DNA of 64,000 nucleotides. It comes from Qipengyuania vulgaris (GTDB taxonomy: Bacteria; Pseudomonadota; Alphaproteobacteria; Sphingomonadales; Sphingomonadaceae). Every line of letters starts with the position of its first letter. Within the stretch, counting starts at the first letter, position 1. The notes under the pieces were generated by a model. The model made no database searches. It worked only from the letters and a program-made list of their open reading frames with translations, and was not told the origin of the DNA. Made by a program: the position numbers and the translations under genes. Location of the stretch: NCBI RefSeq assembly GCF_009827325.1, contig NZ_WTYC01000001.1:744001-808000 (forward strand), in the 5' to 3' direction. Shown here one piece after another: positions 18,439-27,538 of the stretch.

Positions 18439-20709
18439 TCAATCGATATCGATATCGTTCGTTATCGCCCAATCGCTCAACGCTTCGCGCATATCTGGCG
18501 GCGGGCTGATCATCCAGCGCTGCATCTGTGCGGTCAGATCGGGCAGATAGACTTTCCGCACCAGTTCCTTGATGGGCCCCACAGCCGCGGGCGTGATCGA
18601 AAAGCGAGTGTAACCCAAGCCCATGAGCGCCAGAGCTTCCAGTCTGCGCCCGCCCATCTCGCCGCACACACCGATCCTGACAGGGCTGCCGACCATTTGG
18701 GTGGCGATCCGGGCTAGGAATCGCAGGATAGAAGGGCTGACCCAGTCATAGCGTTCAGCAAGCTTGGGATTGGCCCGATCTGCGGCGAAGAGGAACTGTG
18801 TGAGGTCGTTCGTTCCGATCGAAATGAAGGAAAGCTTCGGCAGCAAGATATCCAGTACTTCGGCAAGCGAGGGCACTTCTAGCATGCAGCCATATTCGAT
18901 ACTTTCCGGCATCTGCTTTCGCCGATCGCGCAGGAATTGTACCTGTTCTTCGAAAATCGCTTTCGCCGCGTCGAACTCCCAAGGTTCGGCAACCATGGGG
19001 AACATTACGGAAAGTTGTCTTCCCGTCGCGGCTTCGAGCAGTGCCCGGGCCTGCGCCTTGAGCAGCCCCTCCCGCTCGAGCGACAGGCGCAAGGCGCGCC
19101 AACCCATCGCAGGGTTTTCGTCCTTTTCCGCAGTGTCATTATCCAGATACGGAACCGCCTTGTCGCCGCCGATATCGACGGTTCGAAAAATCACGGGCTT
19201 CCCATCGGCCGCATCGAGCACGTCGCGGTACAGTCGCATCTGCCGTTCGCGCGCCGGCAAGGTCGAAGATACGAGGAACTGGAATTCGGTCCGGAACAGG
19301 CCGATCCCGTCAGCACCGGTCAGTTGAAGCGCACTGACGTCATCGCGCAGACCCGCATTCATCATCACCGTGATCCGGGTACCGTCGCGCGTGAAAGGTT
19401 CGACATCGCGCAGTTCCGCATAAGCTGCCGCTCGTTCGCGACTGCGGGCAAAGCGCGTATCGAAAGCTTCGAGCAACGTCTGCGAAGGTCGCAGCGTGAC
19501 CGCGCCTTTGTCGGCGTCGACCAGCACCTCATCGCCCTCGGAAACGCGCGAACGTACCCGAGGCACTCGGCCGAGTACGGGAATACCCATCGCGCGTGCC
19601 ACGATGACCACATGCGCCGTCAGGGAGCCCTCTTCCAGCACGACGCCCTTGAGGCGGCGGCGGTCGTATTCGAGCAGTTCGGCGGGACCCAAATTGCGCG
19701 CGAACAGAATGGAATCGCGCCGCAAGCCTTGCGTGGCCGCTGTGCCAAGCTGACCCGACACTATCCGCAGCAGACGGTTCGACAGGTCCTCGAGGTCATG
19801 CATCCGGTCCGCCAGCAGCGGGTCGTCGATCTCGCGCATGCGCATGCGGGTACGCTGCTGGACGCGCTCGATGGCGGCTTCCGCGGTCAGTCCACTGTCG
19901 ATCGCTTCGTTGATCCGACGGCTCCAGCCCTCATCATAGGCGAACATCTTGTAGGTTTCGAGCACCTCGTCATGCTCGCCGCCCTTGCCGAATTCGGGTT
20001 CACGACCCATCGCGTCGATCTGGTCGCGCATCTTGTCGAAGGCGCGATAGACCCGCTGTCGCTCGGCTTCGATGTCTTCGGCGACGACCTGGTCGATTTC
20101 GACACGCGGCTGGTGGAACACCGCCTGCCCTGCTGCCAGCCCCTTCACCAGGGTCAAGCCTTCGATCACCTCGCATTCGGTCGGGATCTCGTCGAGATCG
20201 ATCGCTTCCTCACCATCGACCAGTTCCTTGTGCGCGATCAATTCGGACAGCACCATGGCCGTCGTCTGAAGGGCCTCGATCTCGACTTCCTCGTACCGAC
20301 GAGGTTCGACATGCTGGACGCATAGCACCCCGACCGCACGTTCACGGTAGACGATGGGGACGCCGGCGAAGGAATGGAACTTCTCTTCTCCCGTCTCCGG
20401 ACGATAGAGAAAGTCTGGATGTGCCTTCGCTTCGGCGAGGTTCAAAGTCTCGATATTCTTGGCGATAGTGCCAGTCAGCCCTTCCCCCACAGCCATCCGA
20501 GTGACGTGAACCGCTTCGGCATTGAGACCATGGGTGGCGAAGAGTTCGAGTTCGCCTTCGCGGAGGAGATAGATCGAGCACACTTCGCTGGTCAGGCTAT
20601 CTGCGATGATGTCCACAACCCGATCCAGCTTGTGCTGGGCGTGATGGCGACCGGCCATGACCTCATGCAATCGCGTGAGTATCTGACGGGCGGATGAAGC
20701 TGCTGACAT
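18439..20709 (-). CDS. ptsP: PTS-Ntr enzyme I (GAF-containing phosphoenolpyruvate-protein phosphotransferase)
   Basis: 756 aa. An N-terminal GAF domain (about 20-165) is followed by the PEP-utiliser N domain, the phospho-His domain (H366 in GSLTAHVVIVARAMGIP) and the TIM-barrel PEP-binding domain with GGDKAVPYLD, LFRTEFQF and GVCGEMGGR. It takes phosphate from PEP and passes it to NPr (PtsO) and EIIA-Ntr, a regulatory chain that senses nitrogen and redox state and is typical of alphaproteobacteria without a sugar PTS. It follows a DUF465 gene, separated by a terminator hairpin. Confidence 0.95.
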   Translation of the reverse strand: MSAASSARQILTRLHEVMAGRHHAQHKLDRVVDIIADSLTSEVCSIYLLREGELELFATHGLNAEAVHVTRMAVGEGLTGTIAKNIETLNLAEAKAHPDFLYRPETGEEKFHSFAGVPIVYRERAVGVLCVQHVEPRRYEEVEIEALQTTAMVLSELIAHKELVDGEEAIDLDEIPTECEVIEGLTLVKGLAAGQAVFHQPRVEIDQVVAEDIEAERQRVYRAFDKMRDQIDAMGREPEFGKGGEHDEVLETYKMFAYDEGWSRRINEAIDSGLTAEAAIERVQQRTRMRMREIDDPLLADRMHDLEDLSNRLLRIVSGQLGTAATQGLRRDSILFARNLGPAELLEYDRRRLKGVVLEEGSLTAHVVIVARAMGIPVLGRVPRVRSRVSEGDEVLVDADKGAVTLRPSQTLLEAFDTRFARSRERAAAYAELRDVEPFTRDGTRITVMMNAGLRDDVSALQLTGADGIGLFRTEFQFLVSSTLPARERQMRLYRDVLDAADGKPVIFRTVDIGGDKAVPYLDNDTAEKDENPAMGWRALRLSLEREGLLKAQARALLEAATGRQLSVMFPMVAEPWEFDAAKAIFEEQVQFLRDRRKQMPESIEYGCMLEVPSLAEVLDILLPKLSFISIGTNDLTQFLFAADRANPKLAERYDWVSPSILRFLARIATQMVGSPVRIGVCGEMGGRRLEALALMGLGYTRFSITPAAVGPIKELVRKVYLPDLTAQMQRWMISPPPDMREALSDWAITNDIDID

Positions 20710-20745
20710 GATCTGCAGCTATAGCAAGAAAGTTAAATAGCGAAA

Positions 20746-20779
20746 GCGGGGCCGGGAAGGCATTACCTTCCTGCCCCGC
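20746..20779 (-). terminator. Terminator between the DUF465 gene and ptsP
   Basis: Read on the minus strand, GCGGGGC plus GGAAGG pair with CCTTCC plus GCCCCGC around a short loop, with a small internal mismatch, followed by TTTCG. It would separate the small DUF465 transcript from ptsP. Confidence 0.7.
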
Positions 20780-20794
20780 AGATTTTCACGCCTC

Positions 20795-20950
20795 TCAGGT
20801 TGCGGCGATTTCTTCCTTGATCTTCAGCTTTCGGCGCTTGAGTTGCTGGATCATCGTGATGTCGGGCGAAGGCCGTGCCTGTTCGTCGTGCAACCGAGCT
20901 TCGAGCCCTGCATGCTTGGCCTTGAGTGCGGCGACATGGGATGATTGCAT
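20795..20950 (-). CDS. YdcH-type DUF465 small protein (51 aa)
   Basis: 51 aa, highly charged and helical, with the DUF465 tail IQQLKRRKLKIKEEI. The frame is open to 21169, but the ATG at 20950 has a good AAGGAG eight bases upstream and gives the normal small size. The family forms short coiled coils of unknown function. It is transcribed away from a second DUF465 gene that starts 150 bases away. Confidence 0.85.
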   Translation of the reverse strand: MQSSHVAALKAKHAGLEARLHDEQARPSPDITMIQQLKRRKLKIKEEIAAT

Positions 20951-21099
20951 AGGTTTGGCTCCTTCTAGAGTTAGCGACCCCGGAAGCGACTCGTGCCAGA
21001 CGGCACGCGCCGCGGTACGATGATCAAACCACAGCTTCACGAATTTACAAACCCCCATAGAAGCGCCATGCGACGAGGCGAGATTGGGGAACGATAGCT

Positions 21100-21306
21100 G
21101 TGAACGAGCAGGAACTGCGCAAGCGCCTGGAATTGCTGAAGAGCGAGCATCGCGACCTCGATGCTGCAATCGCCGCGCTAAGTGAAGCTGGAGACGGCGG
21201 TTTCGTCGACCAACTGCAGATTGCGCGGCTCAAGAAGCGCAAGCTGCAGCTCAAGGATCGCATTTCCGTAATCGAGGACAATCTCATTCCCGATATTATC
21301 GCCTGA
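21100..21306 (+). CDS. YdcH-type DUF465 small protein (68 aa)
   Basis: 68 aa with a GTG start at 21100. Same family and same tail pattern as the divergent 51-aa gene: LKKRKLQLKDRISVIED. It is almost entirely predicted coiled-coil helix. GGGGAA upstream can serve as the ribosome site. The two paralogues flank a 149-base shared regulatory region. A DUF1465 gene follows on the same strand. Confidence 0.85.
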   Translation: MNEQELRKRLELLKSEHRDLDAAIAALSEAGDGGFVDQLQIARLKKRKLQLKDRISVIEDNLIPDIIA

Positions 21307-21326
21307 TCGCAGTCTCAAAGCGGGAC

Positions 21327-21340
21327 ATCTGTCGACAGAT
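21327..21340. repeat. Perfect 14-base palindrome ATCTGTCGACAGAT
   Basis: A perfect two-fold symmetric site in the 76-base gap between the DUF465 gene and the DUF1465 gene, 43 bases before the DUF1465 ATG. It fits an operator for a dimeric regulator in size and position, but I cannot name the regulator. Confidence 0.4.
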
Positions 21341-21382
21341 CCGTGGTCTTACAGGACCCAAAACAGTAGCTCTTCGTTCACC

Positions 21383-21841
21383 ATGGACATGGACCGTACG
21401 ATTCACGAACAGGTTGTCGAAGACCTTTACACCGAAGCGCTTGCACTGGCGGACGAAGCACGTGCGGTATTCGATTTGCGGGAAGATGCGCGGCAAGGCA
21501 TAGTTTCCGACCAAGTGCGGATGGCCGTTTCCGTCGAAGGTCTCCGAACCACTACCCGCGTGATGCATTCCCTTGCCTGGCTTCTGAACCAACGGGCCTA
21601 TCATGCGGGTGAATTGACCAAGCTGCAGATGCTGCGGCACGGGTCGCTCGGCGAAGAGCGCCCTTCCGACCCGGATAATATGGAACTGCTGGAACCTGCA
21701 ACCCGGGCGTTGATCCGCGATACCGAGCGTCTCCACGAACGGATAAAGCGGCTGGATGAAGAGCAACGCCAGATCGGCGAGGCGAGCGACCCCGTGCGCG
21801 ATATGCAAGGCCGCATCGCCGCAGCCTTCGCCGGCAGCTAA
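21383..21841 (+). CDS. DUF1465 family protein
   Basis: 152 aa, mostly helical, soluble. The segment RTTTRVMHSLAWLLNQRAYHAGELT and the C-terminal helix are typical of DUF1465, a family restricted mainly to alphaproteobacteria. The family has been linked to regulator-like roles in sphingomonads, but its biochemical function is not known to me. The stop codon overlaps the stop of the convergent glpK by a few bases. Confidence 0.85.
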   Translation: MDMDRTIHEQVVEDLYTEALALADEARAVFDLREDARQGIVSDQVRMAVSVEGLRTTTRVMHSLAWLLNQRAYHAGELTKLQMLRHGSLGEERPSDPDNMELLEPATRALIRDTERLHERIKRLDEEQRQIGEASDPVRDMQGRIAAAFAGS

Positions 21842-23301
21842 GCCACAGAAAGCGCGCGTACATAACGCGCCAATCGGTCGCTCCTCGTACTTTCTTCCAT
21901 GACGGGGACAAATACCTGCGTGTCTCCGCGCATCGCCTCTGCGGCCTCAATCAACGACCCATAAATGCCAGCCCCCACGCTGGCACAGATTGCGGCACCC
22001 AGAGCAGTAGTCTCGACGAAGTCCGGACGCTCGACGTCGAGGTCGAGAATATCCGCAAGATCCTGAGCCATCCAATCGTTGGCACTCATTCCGCCGTCGA
22101 TCCGCAACGCTTTCCATGGCGCGCCGTCGGCCGCAAAGGCCGAGCAAAGATCGTGGGTCTGATGAGCCATCGCTTCCAGCGCGGCGCGTGCAATCTGTGC
22201 CCGCCCACTGGCGAAGCTGAGGCCGGAAATCACCCCGCGGGCATCGGGCAGCCAGTGCGGCGCGCCGAGACCGGCAAGCGCAGGGACTATAACGACTTCA
22301 CCACTACTCTCGATCGAGCGTGCTAGACCTTCAGTCTCCGAGGCACTCCCGATCAGGCCGAGTTGGTCACGAAGATACTGGACCAGACTTCCTGCGACGA
22401 AGCACGCGCCCTCGATGGCGTAGGTGCGGGTACCCTCCGACTGGTGAAGGACGGTGCCGAGCAGCCGATTATCCGACCGCGGGAGATCACTGCCATTGTT
22501 CGTCAGGACGAAAGCACCAGTTCCGTAAGTCGCCTTGGTTTCGCCGAACGAAAGGCAGCCTTGCCCGATCGTTGCCGATTGCTGGTCGCCCACAAGTCCG
22601 CAAATAGGAATTTTGCGCCCCAGCCACTCGGCAGCGCAGTTCGCCAGCTTCCCGTGTGTATCGACCACTTCGGGCAGCGACGCCTTCGGCACCCCGAATA
22701 ATTCGCAAAGGTCCTGATCGAATTCGCCACTGTCGAGACCGAGCAGCAGAGTTCGGCTGGCATTGCTGGCATCCGACACATGGGAGCCGCCGGAAAGCTT
22801 GTACACAAGCCAGCTTTCGACCGTACCGAATGCGAGCCGGCCCGTCCCGGCGGCCGCACGTACGGCATCGTCATTTTCGAGCATCCAGCGCATTTTCGTG
22901 CCGGAGAAATAGGGGTCGAGCACAAGCCCGGTGCGCTTCTGCAGTTCGGGTTCGTATCCGGCTTCCTTCAGCTGCGCGCAGGAACCGGCGGTCCGTCTGT
23001 CCTGCCACACGATCGCCCGCGCCAAGGGTTCGCCGGCATCTCGATCCCAGGCCACCACGGTCTCGCGTTGATTGGTGATGCCGATCGCCGCGATTTCCGA
23101 AGCATTCGCGCCCGCCGCTTCCCGCATACAGCCTAGGGTTTTTTCCCAGATTTCGGCAGCATCATGCTCCACCCAGCCCGGTTTTGGATAATGCTGCGTC
23201 AATTCTGCTTGTGCGACGGACTCCATCCGACCCCGACGGTCGAAGAGCATAGCGCGTGTCGAGGTCGTCCCCGCGTCGAGGACAAGAATTTTCTCTCCCA
23301 T
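21838..23301 (-). CDS. glpK: Glycerol kinase
   Basis: 487 aa FGGY-family kinase making sn-glycerol-3-phosphate from glycerol and ATP. The N-terminal phosphate loop DAGTTSTRAMLF (9-20), ITNQRET and the later CFVAGSLVQYLRDQLGLI segment identify it as GlpK. The start ATG at 23301 has a strong Shine-Dalgarno sequence (AGGGAGGG); the frame stays open for ten more codons upstream. No glpD, glpF or glpR lies in the window. Confidence 0.95.
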   Translation of the reverse strand: MGEKILVLDAGTTSTRAMLFDRRGRMESVAQAELTQHYPKPGWVEHDAAEIWEKTLGCMREAAGANASEIAAIGITNQRETVVAWDRDAGEPLARAIVWQDRRTAGSCAQLKEAGYEPELQKRTGLVLDPYFSGTKMRWMLENDDAVRAAAGTGRLAFGTVESWLVYKLSGGSHVSDASNASRTLLLGLDSGEFDQDLCELFGVPKASLPEVVDTHGKLANCAAEWLGRKIPICGLVGDQQSATIGQGCLSFGETKATYGTGAFVLTNNGSDLPRSDNRLLGTVLHQSEGTRTYAIEGACFVAGSLVQYLRDQLGLIGSASETEGLARSIESSGEVVIVPALAGLGAPHWLPDARGVISGLSFASGRAQIARAALEAMAHQTHDLCSAFAADGAPWKALRIDGGMSANDWMAQDLADILDLDVERPDFVETTALGAAICASVGAGIYGSLIEAAEAMRGDTQVFVPVMEESTRSDRLARYVRALSVA

Positions 23302-23349
23302 GAGGCCCTCCCTATCGACAAGCGATGCCATCCGCTACAGGCTTGGGAC

Positions 23350-24225
23350 ATGGCAGGCCCTCCCCCCAAACCCTGGCCGACCGGCGAGGCGATTCAGCTT
23401 GAGCCTCTGGTGCGGCGCGTGCTGGCGCCAAACCCGTCGCCCTATACCTATACCGGCACCCAATCCTACATTGTCGGCATTGGCGATGGTTGTGCGGTTA
23501 TCGATCCCGGTCCGGACGAGGAAGACCATCTGCTCGCACTCGACGCCGCAATCGGCGAAGAACATGTCTGTGCGATCATGTGCACCCATACGCACCGCGA
23601 TCACTCGCCTGCCGCGAAGTCTCTGGCCCAGCGCACCGGCGCGCCCATCGTCGGATGTGCACCGCTCGTACTCGACGATAGCGGGCCGCGCGCTGATGCG
23701 AGTTTCGACCGAACCTATGAACCCGACCGGGTGATGGAAGACGGCGAAGCAATGACCGGCCCCGGCTGGACCTTGCGCGCTATCGCCACGCCCGGGCATG
23801 TCTCGAACCACCTCTGTTTCGCGCTGGATGAGACCGGCGCCGTCTTCACCGGCGATCATGTGATGGGCTGGTCCACCAGCGTCGTCGTCCCTCCCGACGG
23901 CGATATGGCCGACTACATGACAAGCCTCGAAAAGCTCTACGGGCGCGAAGAGGACCGCATATATTACCCCGCCCATGGCGAGGCGATCGAGAAACCCCGT
24001 CAGCTGGTCAGGGGAATGATCGGCCATCGGCGCCAGCGCGAAAACCAGATCCTGCGCCATCTAAGCGAGGCTCCGCATGAGGCAGCCGATTTCGTGCCAA
24101 AGATGTACAAGGGTCTCGACGAGCGCCTACATGGGGCTGCCAGAATGTCGGTCACCGCCCACCTCATCGATCTGGAGCGCCGCGGACTTGTGACACGAGC
24201 GGGAGACGAATGGCGAGCCAACTGA
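23350..24225 (+). CDS. Metallo-beta-lactamase-fold hydrolase (LACTB2-like, with winged-helix tail)
   Basis: 291 aa from the ATG at 23350; the longer upstream frame overlaps glpK and is rejected. The zinc signature THTHRDH is at 79-85 (H80, H82, D84, H85), with later ligands in TPGHVSNH and TGDHVMG. The C-terminal 80 residues form the BLACT winged-helix segment (RQRENQILRHL ... ARMSVTAHLIDLERRGLV). This architecture matches LACTB2-like hydrolases and RNases and not true beta-lactamases. There is no signal peptide. It is divergent from glpK with a 48-base gap. Confidence 0.9.
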   Translation: MAGPPPKPWPTGEAIQLEPLVRRVLAPNPSPYTYTGTQSYIVGIGDGCAVIDPGPDEEDHLLALDAAIGEEHVCAIMCTHTHRDHSPAAKSLAQRTGAPIVGCAPLVLDDSGPRADASFDRTYEPDRVMEDGEAMTGPGWTLRAIATPGHVSNHLCFALDETGAVFTGDHVMGWSTSVVVPPDGDMADYMTSLEKLYGREEDRIYYPAHGEAIEKPRQLVRGMIGHRRQRENQILRHLSEAPHEAADFVPKMYKGLDERLHGAARMSVTAHLIDLERRGLVTRAGDEWRAN

Positions 24226-24252
24226 CAGTGCGTCACACCTCCGGCCATGCGC

Positions 24253-24291
24253 GTCAATTTCGTTGACCGAAGGCCTGAGACGGAGTAATTT
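24253..24291 (+). promoter_or_regulatory. Promoter with an inverted repeat over the -35
   Basis: TTGACC at 24263-24268 and TAATTT at 24286-24291 with an exact 17-base spacer. GTCAA (24253-24257) and TTGAC (24263-24267) form an inverted repeat that covers the -35 element. The predicted start near 24299 leaves a leader of about 35 bases before the ATG at 24334. Confidence 0.55.
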
Positions 24292-24333
24292 TAAAGCATA
24301 GATGGTCGCTCGGTCTTTGGGGAGGTTACGGGC

Positions 24334-25110
24334 ATGGCCACTATCGCAGCGCCGCAGAATTCTTCGATCCGCGGCAACACGCGCTTCTTCACCATTATGG
24401 CCTTCGTCATGGGCTCTGTCATCCTGGCGGGGTTTTCGCTCAATCTGGCGATGGGGCGATCCAGCTTCGATGCGCCGCTGGCCTATCACGTACATGCGTT
24501 GATTTTCATGGGGTGGATCGGGATTTACCTCGCCCAGCATGTCATTGCGTCAGCGCAGAACTGGAAGCTGCATGCTTCCTTCGGCAAGATCGCCTACATC
24601 TGGATTCCCACGATGGTTCTCGCGGCATGCATGATTTTGGTAGTCGTCGCGCGCCGTACGGGCGGACCATTCTTCTTCGATGTGAAGGAGTTCCTCGTGA
24701 GTAATCTCGTCGGCGTCCTGACGTTTGGCGGACTGGCTTGGTGGGCGCTGCGCCGACAGCGATACAATGGGTGGCATCGCCGCCTGATGCTTGTTTCCAT
24801 GAGCATCCTCACGGGCCCCGGGATCGGACGCCTTTTGCCCCTGCCGCTGCTGATCCCCAATGCATGGATCATCATCTTTTGCGTCACGCTGTTATTTCCA
24901 ATCATCGGAATGATCGCGGACAAGCGCAAGCTGGGTCACGTACACCTAGCCTACTGGTGGGGCACGGGCATTGTAGTCGGAACGTTCGTCGGCTCGATGC
25001 TGGTAGCATATTCACCACTCGGATACGCTTTCACCGAATGGGTCATTGCCGGAAGCGCCGGAGCTGAAAGGCCGATGCAGGCATTTCTTCCTCCTGGCTT
25101 TTCGATGTGA
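24334..25110 (+). CDS. Multi-pass membrane protein of unknown function
   Basis: 258 aa with about seven hydrophobic helices. The start ATG at 24334 follows GGGGAGG. Conserved-looking His pairs sit in or near helices (AYHVHALIF, AQHVIASAQNWKLHASFGK, GWHRRLMLV, HVHLAYWW). This recalls heme- or metal-binding membrane proteins, but I cannot name a family and this is only an impression. It has a promoter of its own with an overlapping inverted repeat and stands between an MBL hydrolase and nadA. Confidence 0.7.
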   Translation: MATIAAPQNSSIRGNTRFFTIMAFVMGSVILAGFSLNLAMGRSSFDAPLAYHVHALIFMGWIGIYLAQHVIASAQNWKLHASFGKIAYIWIPTMVLAACMILVVVARRTGGPFFFDVKEFLVSNLVGVLTFGGLAWWALRRQRYNGWHRRLMLVSMSILTGPGIGRLLPLPLLIPNAWIIIFCVTLLFPIIGMIADKRKLGHVHLAYWWGTGIVVGTFVGSMLVAYSPLGYAFTEWVIAGSAGAERPMQAFLPPGFSM

Positions 25111-25188
25111 TCGCGGACCAAGGAACCCCCTCGCCTCGCCGCCCGTTCCGTCTATAAGCGCCGCAAAGCCATCAGACGGGACGAAATT

Positions 25189-26175
25189 ATGACCGCCGAA
25201 ACCAGCCTGCCGACAGGCCAAGACCTGCTCTCGGAGATCGATCGCCTCCGCAAGGAGAAGAACGCGATCATCCTCGCGCATTATTATCAGAGCGCGCAAA
25301 TCCAGGATCTGGCCGACTTCGTCGGCGACAGCCTCGAACTGTCGCGCAAGGCGGCAGAAACCGACGCCGATGTCATCGCCTTTTGCGGCGTGAAATTCAT
25401 GGCCGACACCGCCAAAATCCTGAGCCCCGAAAAAATAGTCGTCTTGCCGGATATGGATGCCGGCTGCAGCCTCGAAGACAGCTGCCCGCCGGAAAAGTTC
25501 AAGGCTTTCCGCGAAAAGCACCCGGATCATATCGCGCTGACCTACATCAACTGTTCGACCGAGGTGAAGGCGCTCAGCGATATTATCGTAACGTCTTCCA
25601 GTGCCGAGACGATCATCAGCCAGATCCCGGAAGATCAGAAGATCATCTTCGGGCCCGACCGGCATCTTGGCGGCTATATGAGCCGCAAGTTCAATCGCGA
25701 AATGCTGCTTTGGCCGGGCGTCTGCATCGTGCACGAAGCGTTCAGCGAAACCGAACTGCTCAAGCTGAAGCAGCAACATCCTGGCGCCCCCGTCGCAGCG
25801 CATCCAGAGTGCCCGCCCACCATCATCGAACATGCCGATTATGTCGGCTCGACCAGCGGCATCCTGCAGTTTGCGGAGACTTTTGAAGGCGATACGCTGA
25901 TCGTGGCGACAGAGCCGCACATTATTCACCAGATGGAAAAGGTGCTACCCGAGAAGAACTTCATCGGCGCGCCCGGAGCGGACGGCAACTGCAGCTGCAA
26001 TATCTGCCCCTACATGGCGCTCAACACGCTTGAGAAGCTGTACAAGTGTCTCGACACGCTTGAACCACGCATCGAGATCGAAGAAGGATTGCGGCTGAAG
26101 GCCAAGCAGAGCCTCGACCGCATGCTCGAAATGGCCAGCGGCACCATCGGCAAGGGCGATTTGGGCAAAGTCTAG
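25189..26175 (+). CDS. nadA: Quinolinate synthase A
   Basis: 328 aa [4Fe-4S] enzyme condensing iminoaspartate with dihydroxyacetone phosphate to quinolinate, the second step of de novo NAD synthesis. The opening ILAHYYQSAQIQDLADFVGDS is diagnostic. Cluster cysteines lie in AFCGVKFM, the HPECPP region and the C-terminal CNICPYM. nadB and nadC are not in the window. Confidence 0.96.
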   Translation: MTAETSLPTGQDLLSEIDRLRKEKNAIILAHYYQSAQIQDLADFVGDSLELSRKAAETDADVIAFCGVKFMADTAKILSPEKIVVLPDMDAGCSLEDSCPPEKFKAFREKHPDHIALTYINCSTEVKALSDIIVTSSSAETIISQIPEDQKIIFGPDRHLGGYMSRKFNREMLLWPGVCIVHEAFSETELLKLKQQHPGAPVAAHPECPPTIIEHADYVGSTSGILQFAETFEGDTLIVATEPHIIHQMEKVLPEKNFIGAPGADGNCSCNICPYMALNTLEKLYKCLDTLEPRIEIEEGLRLKAKQSLDRMLEMASGTIGKGDLGKV

Positions 26176-26234
26176 GCACCCTTCACCACACCGAGCGTTA
26201 GGCCCTTGTCCGCAATGACAGGGGAATTCGCTGT

Positions 26235-27524
26235 TTGGCTGCAAAAGGTCCGCTCAAGGGGATTCGCGATTGGGCGATCCATCGGCTGGTAGCGAATTAC
26301 TGGTCGTTGCCGCTCGTCGCAGTCGTCGCCGCGCCGCTGGTGGGCGCTCTCGTGCTCTGGATAGACTGGGCCGTGGCCGGGCGCTGGCTCTATGAGCACG
26401 GCATCACTCTGCTGGTTGCGGGCGACACAGCTCAAGATCTCGCCGTCGCCATCGTCGGGATCAATGCCGCTTTCCTGACACTGTACTGGTCGGTCACGCT
26501 GATCGTACTTACTCTGGCGACCGGCAATCTCGGGGTCCGGCTGGTCGACCGCTGGCTCGACAAAGGGCTGGTCCGACTGTCAATGGCGGGCCTCACCTTC
26601 TGTCTTGTTTTCTCGATCATAGTTCTGAGCCGCCTGGATCCGGAATCGTCCGTGGCCGAGCTTCCCCACTTTGCATTGGCAGGGATGTTCGCACTCGAAC
26701 TGGTCAATATCTGCATGCTGGGCGTGGCGATCCACGACCTTGGGCGCACGATGTTCGTCGACCGTTCCATTGCGCACCTCGGCACCGAAGCAGGCAACGT
26801 CGCGATTCCCATTGTCGCCGCCGATCCTTACGCGGGTGAGTGGTCTTGTACCCTTGCCGCGAAACGAGGGGGGTATGTCGAAGGCATCGATCTCTCCACG
26901 ATCAAGGAAGAACTGGCAATTGAAACTGGAGCGGTCCGCTTCTGCGCCGCGCCGGGCCAGCACGTCCTAGAAGGCGAACCGCTGGTCAGGATCGAGACTG
27001 TCCGGGGTGATGCAGACCGCCTTCTCAAGTTCATACCAATCGGCGAATTCCGGTCTTCAGTGGAATCGACCGTTTATCAGGTGCGCCTGCTGGTGGAGGT
27101 CGCGGCCCGTGCCCTGTCGCCGGGGATCAACGATTTTTATTCTGCGATGGCGTGCGCCGACCAGCTGGCCGTTGCCATTTCGGGGCACGCCGGAACGTGG
27201 GTCGACGAAGGCAAGGTCGCCGGGTGGGAGAGAGACCCGCGCTTCGAATTGCCGGGACAGGATTTTCGAGGCCTTTTTGGCGGTCCGCTCAAGGCTTTTC
27301 GCCAGGCCGCTGCGGATTACCCTTCGGTTTCAATTCGCATGATTGAAAACTATGCGCGCGTCTGCAGGCTGATGGGCGAGCAGGGTTGTCCGCCGGGCCT
27401 GCTACATTATCTGCGGCGCTGCGGGGAGGAATTGCGAGATCACGCGATTGCCAACGCCGAGCAGGAATGCGATCGCACGGATATTGCGGACGCTTTTCGC
27501 CGCTTTGATCAACCCGCCCTCTAA
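26235..27524 (+). CDS. DUF2254 membrane protein, first of a tandem pair
   Basis: 429 aa with a TTG start at 26235. The N-terminal half has about four TM helices, including a loop with GINAAFLTLYWSVTLIVLTLA, followed by a soluble domain with ALSPGINDFYSAMACADQLA. The DUF2254 signature is the LSPGINDxxxA segment. Function is unknown; the C-terminal part resembles a ligand-binding cytoplasmic domain. A second DUF2254 gene follows 14 bases later, so they are probably one operon. The ATG alternatives downstream would remove part of the first helix. Confidence 0.82.
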   Translation: MAAKGPLKGIRDWAIHRLVANYWSLPLVAVVAAPLVGALVLWIDWAVAGRWLYEHGITLLVAGDTAQDLAVAIVGINAAFLTLYWSVTLIVLTLATGNLGVRLVDRWLDKGLVRLSMAGLTFCLVFSIIVLSRLDPESSVAELPHFALAGMFALELVNICMLGVAIHDLGRTMFVDRSIAHLGTEAGNVAIPIVAADPYAGEWSCTLAAKRGGYVEGIDLSTIKEELAIETGAVRFCAAPGQHVLEGEPLVRIETVRGDADRLLKFIPIGEFRSSVESTVYQVRLLVEVAARALSPGINDFYSAMACADQLAVAISGHAGTWVDEGKVAGWERDPRFELPGQDFRGLFGGPLKAFRQAAADYPSVSIRMIENYARVCRLMGEQGCPPGLLHYLRRCGEELRDHAIANAEQECDRTDIADAFRRFDQPAL

Positions 27525-27538
27525 CTGCAGAGCATCGC

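Noticed and set aside
18937-20325. 462-aa plus-strand frame over ptsP
   Set aside because: Antisense shadow of ptsP with no recognisable domain.
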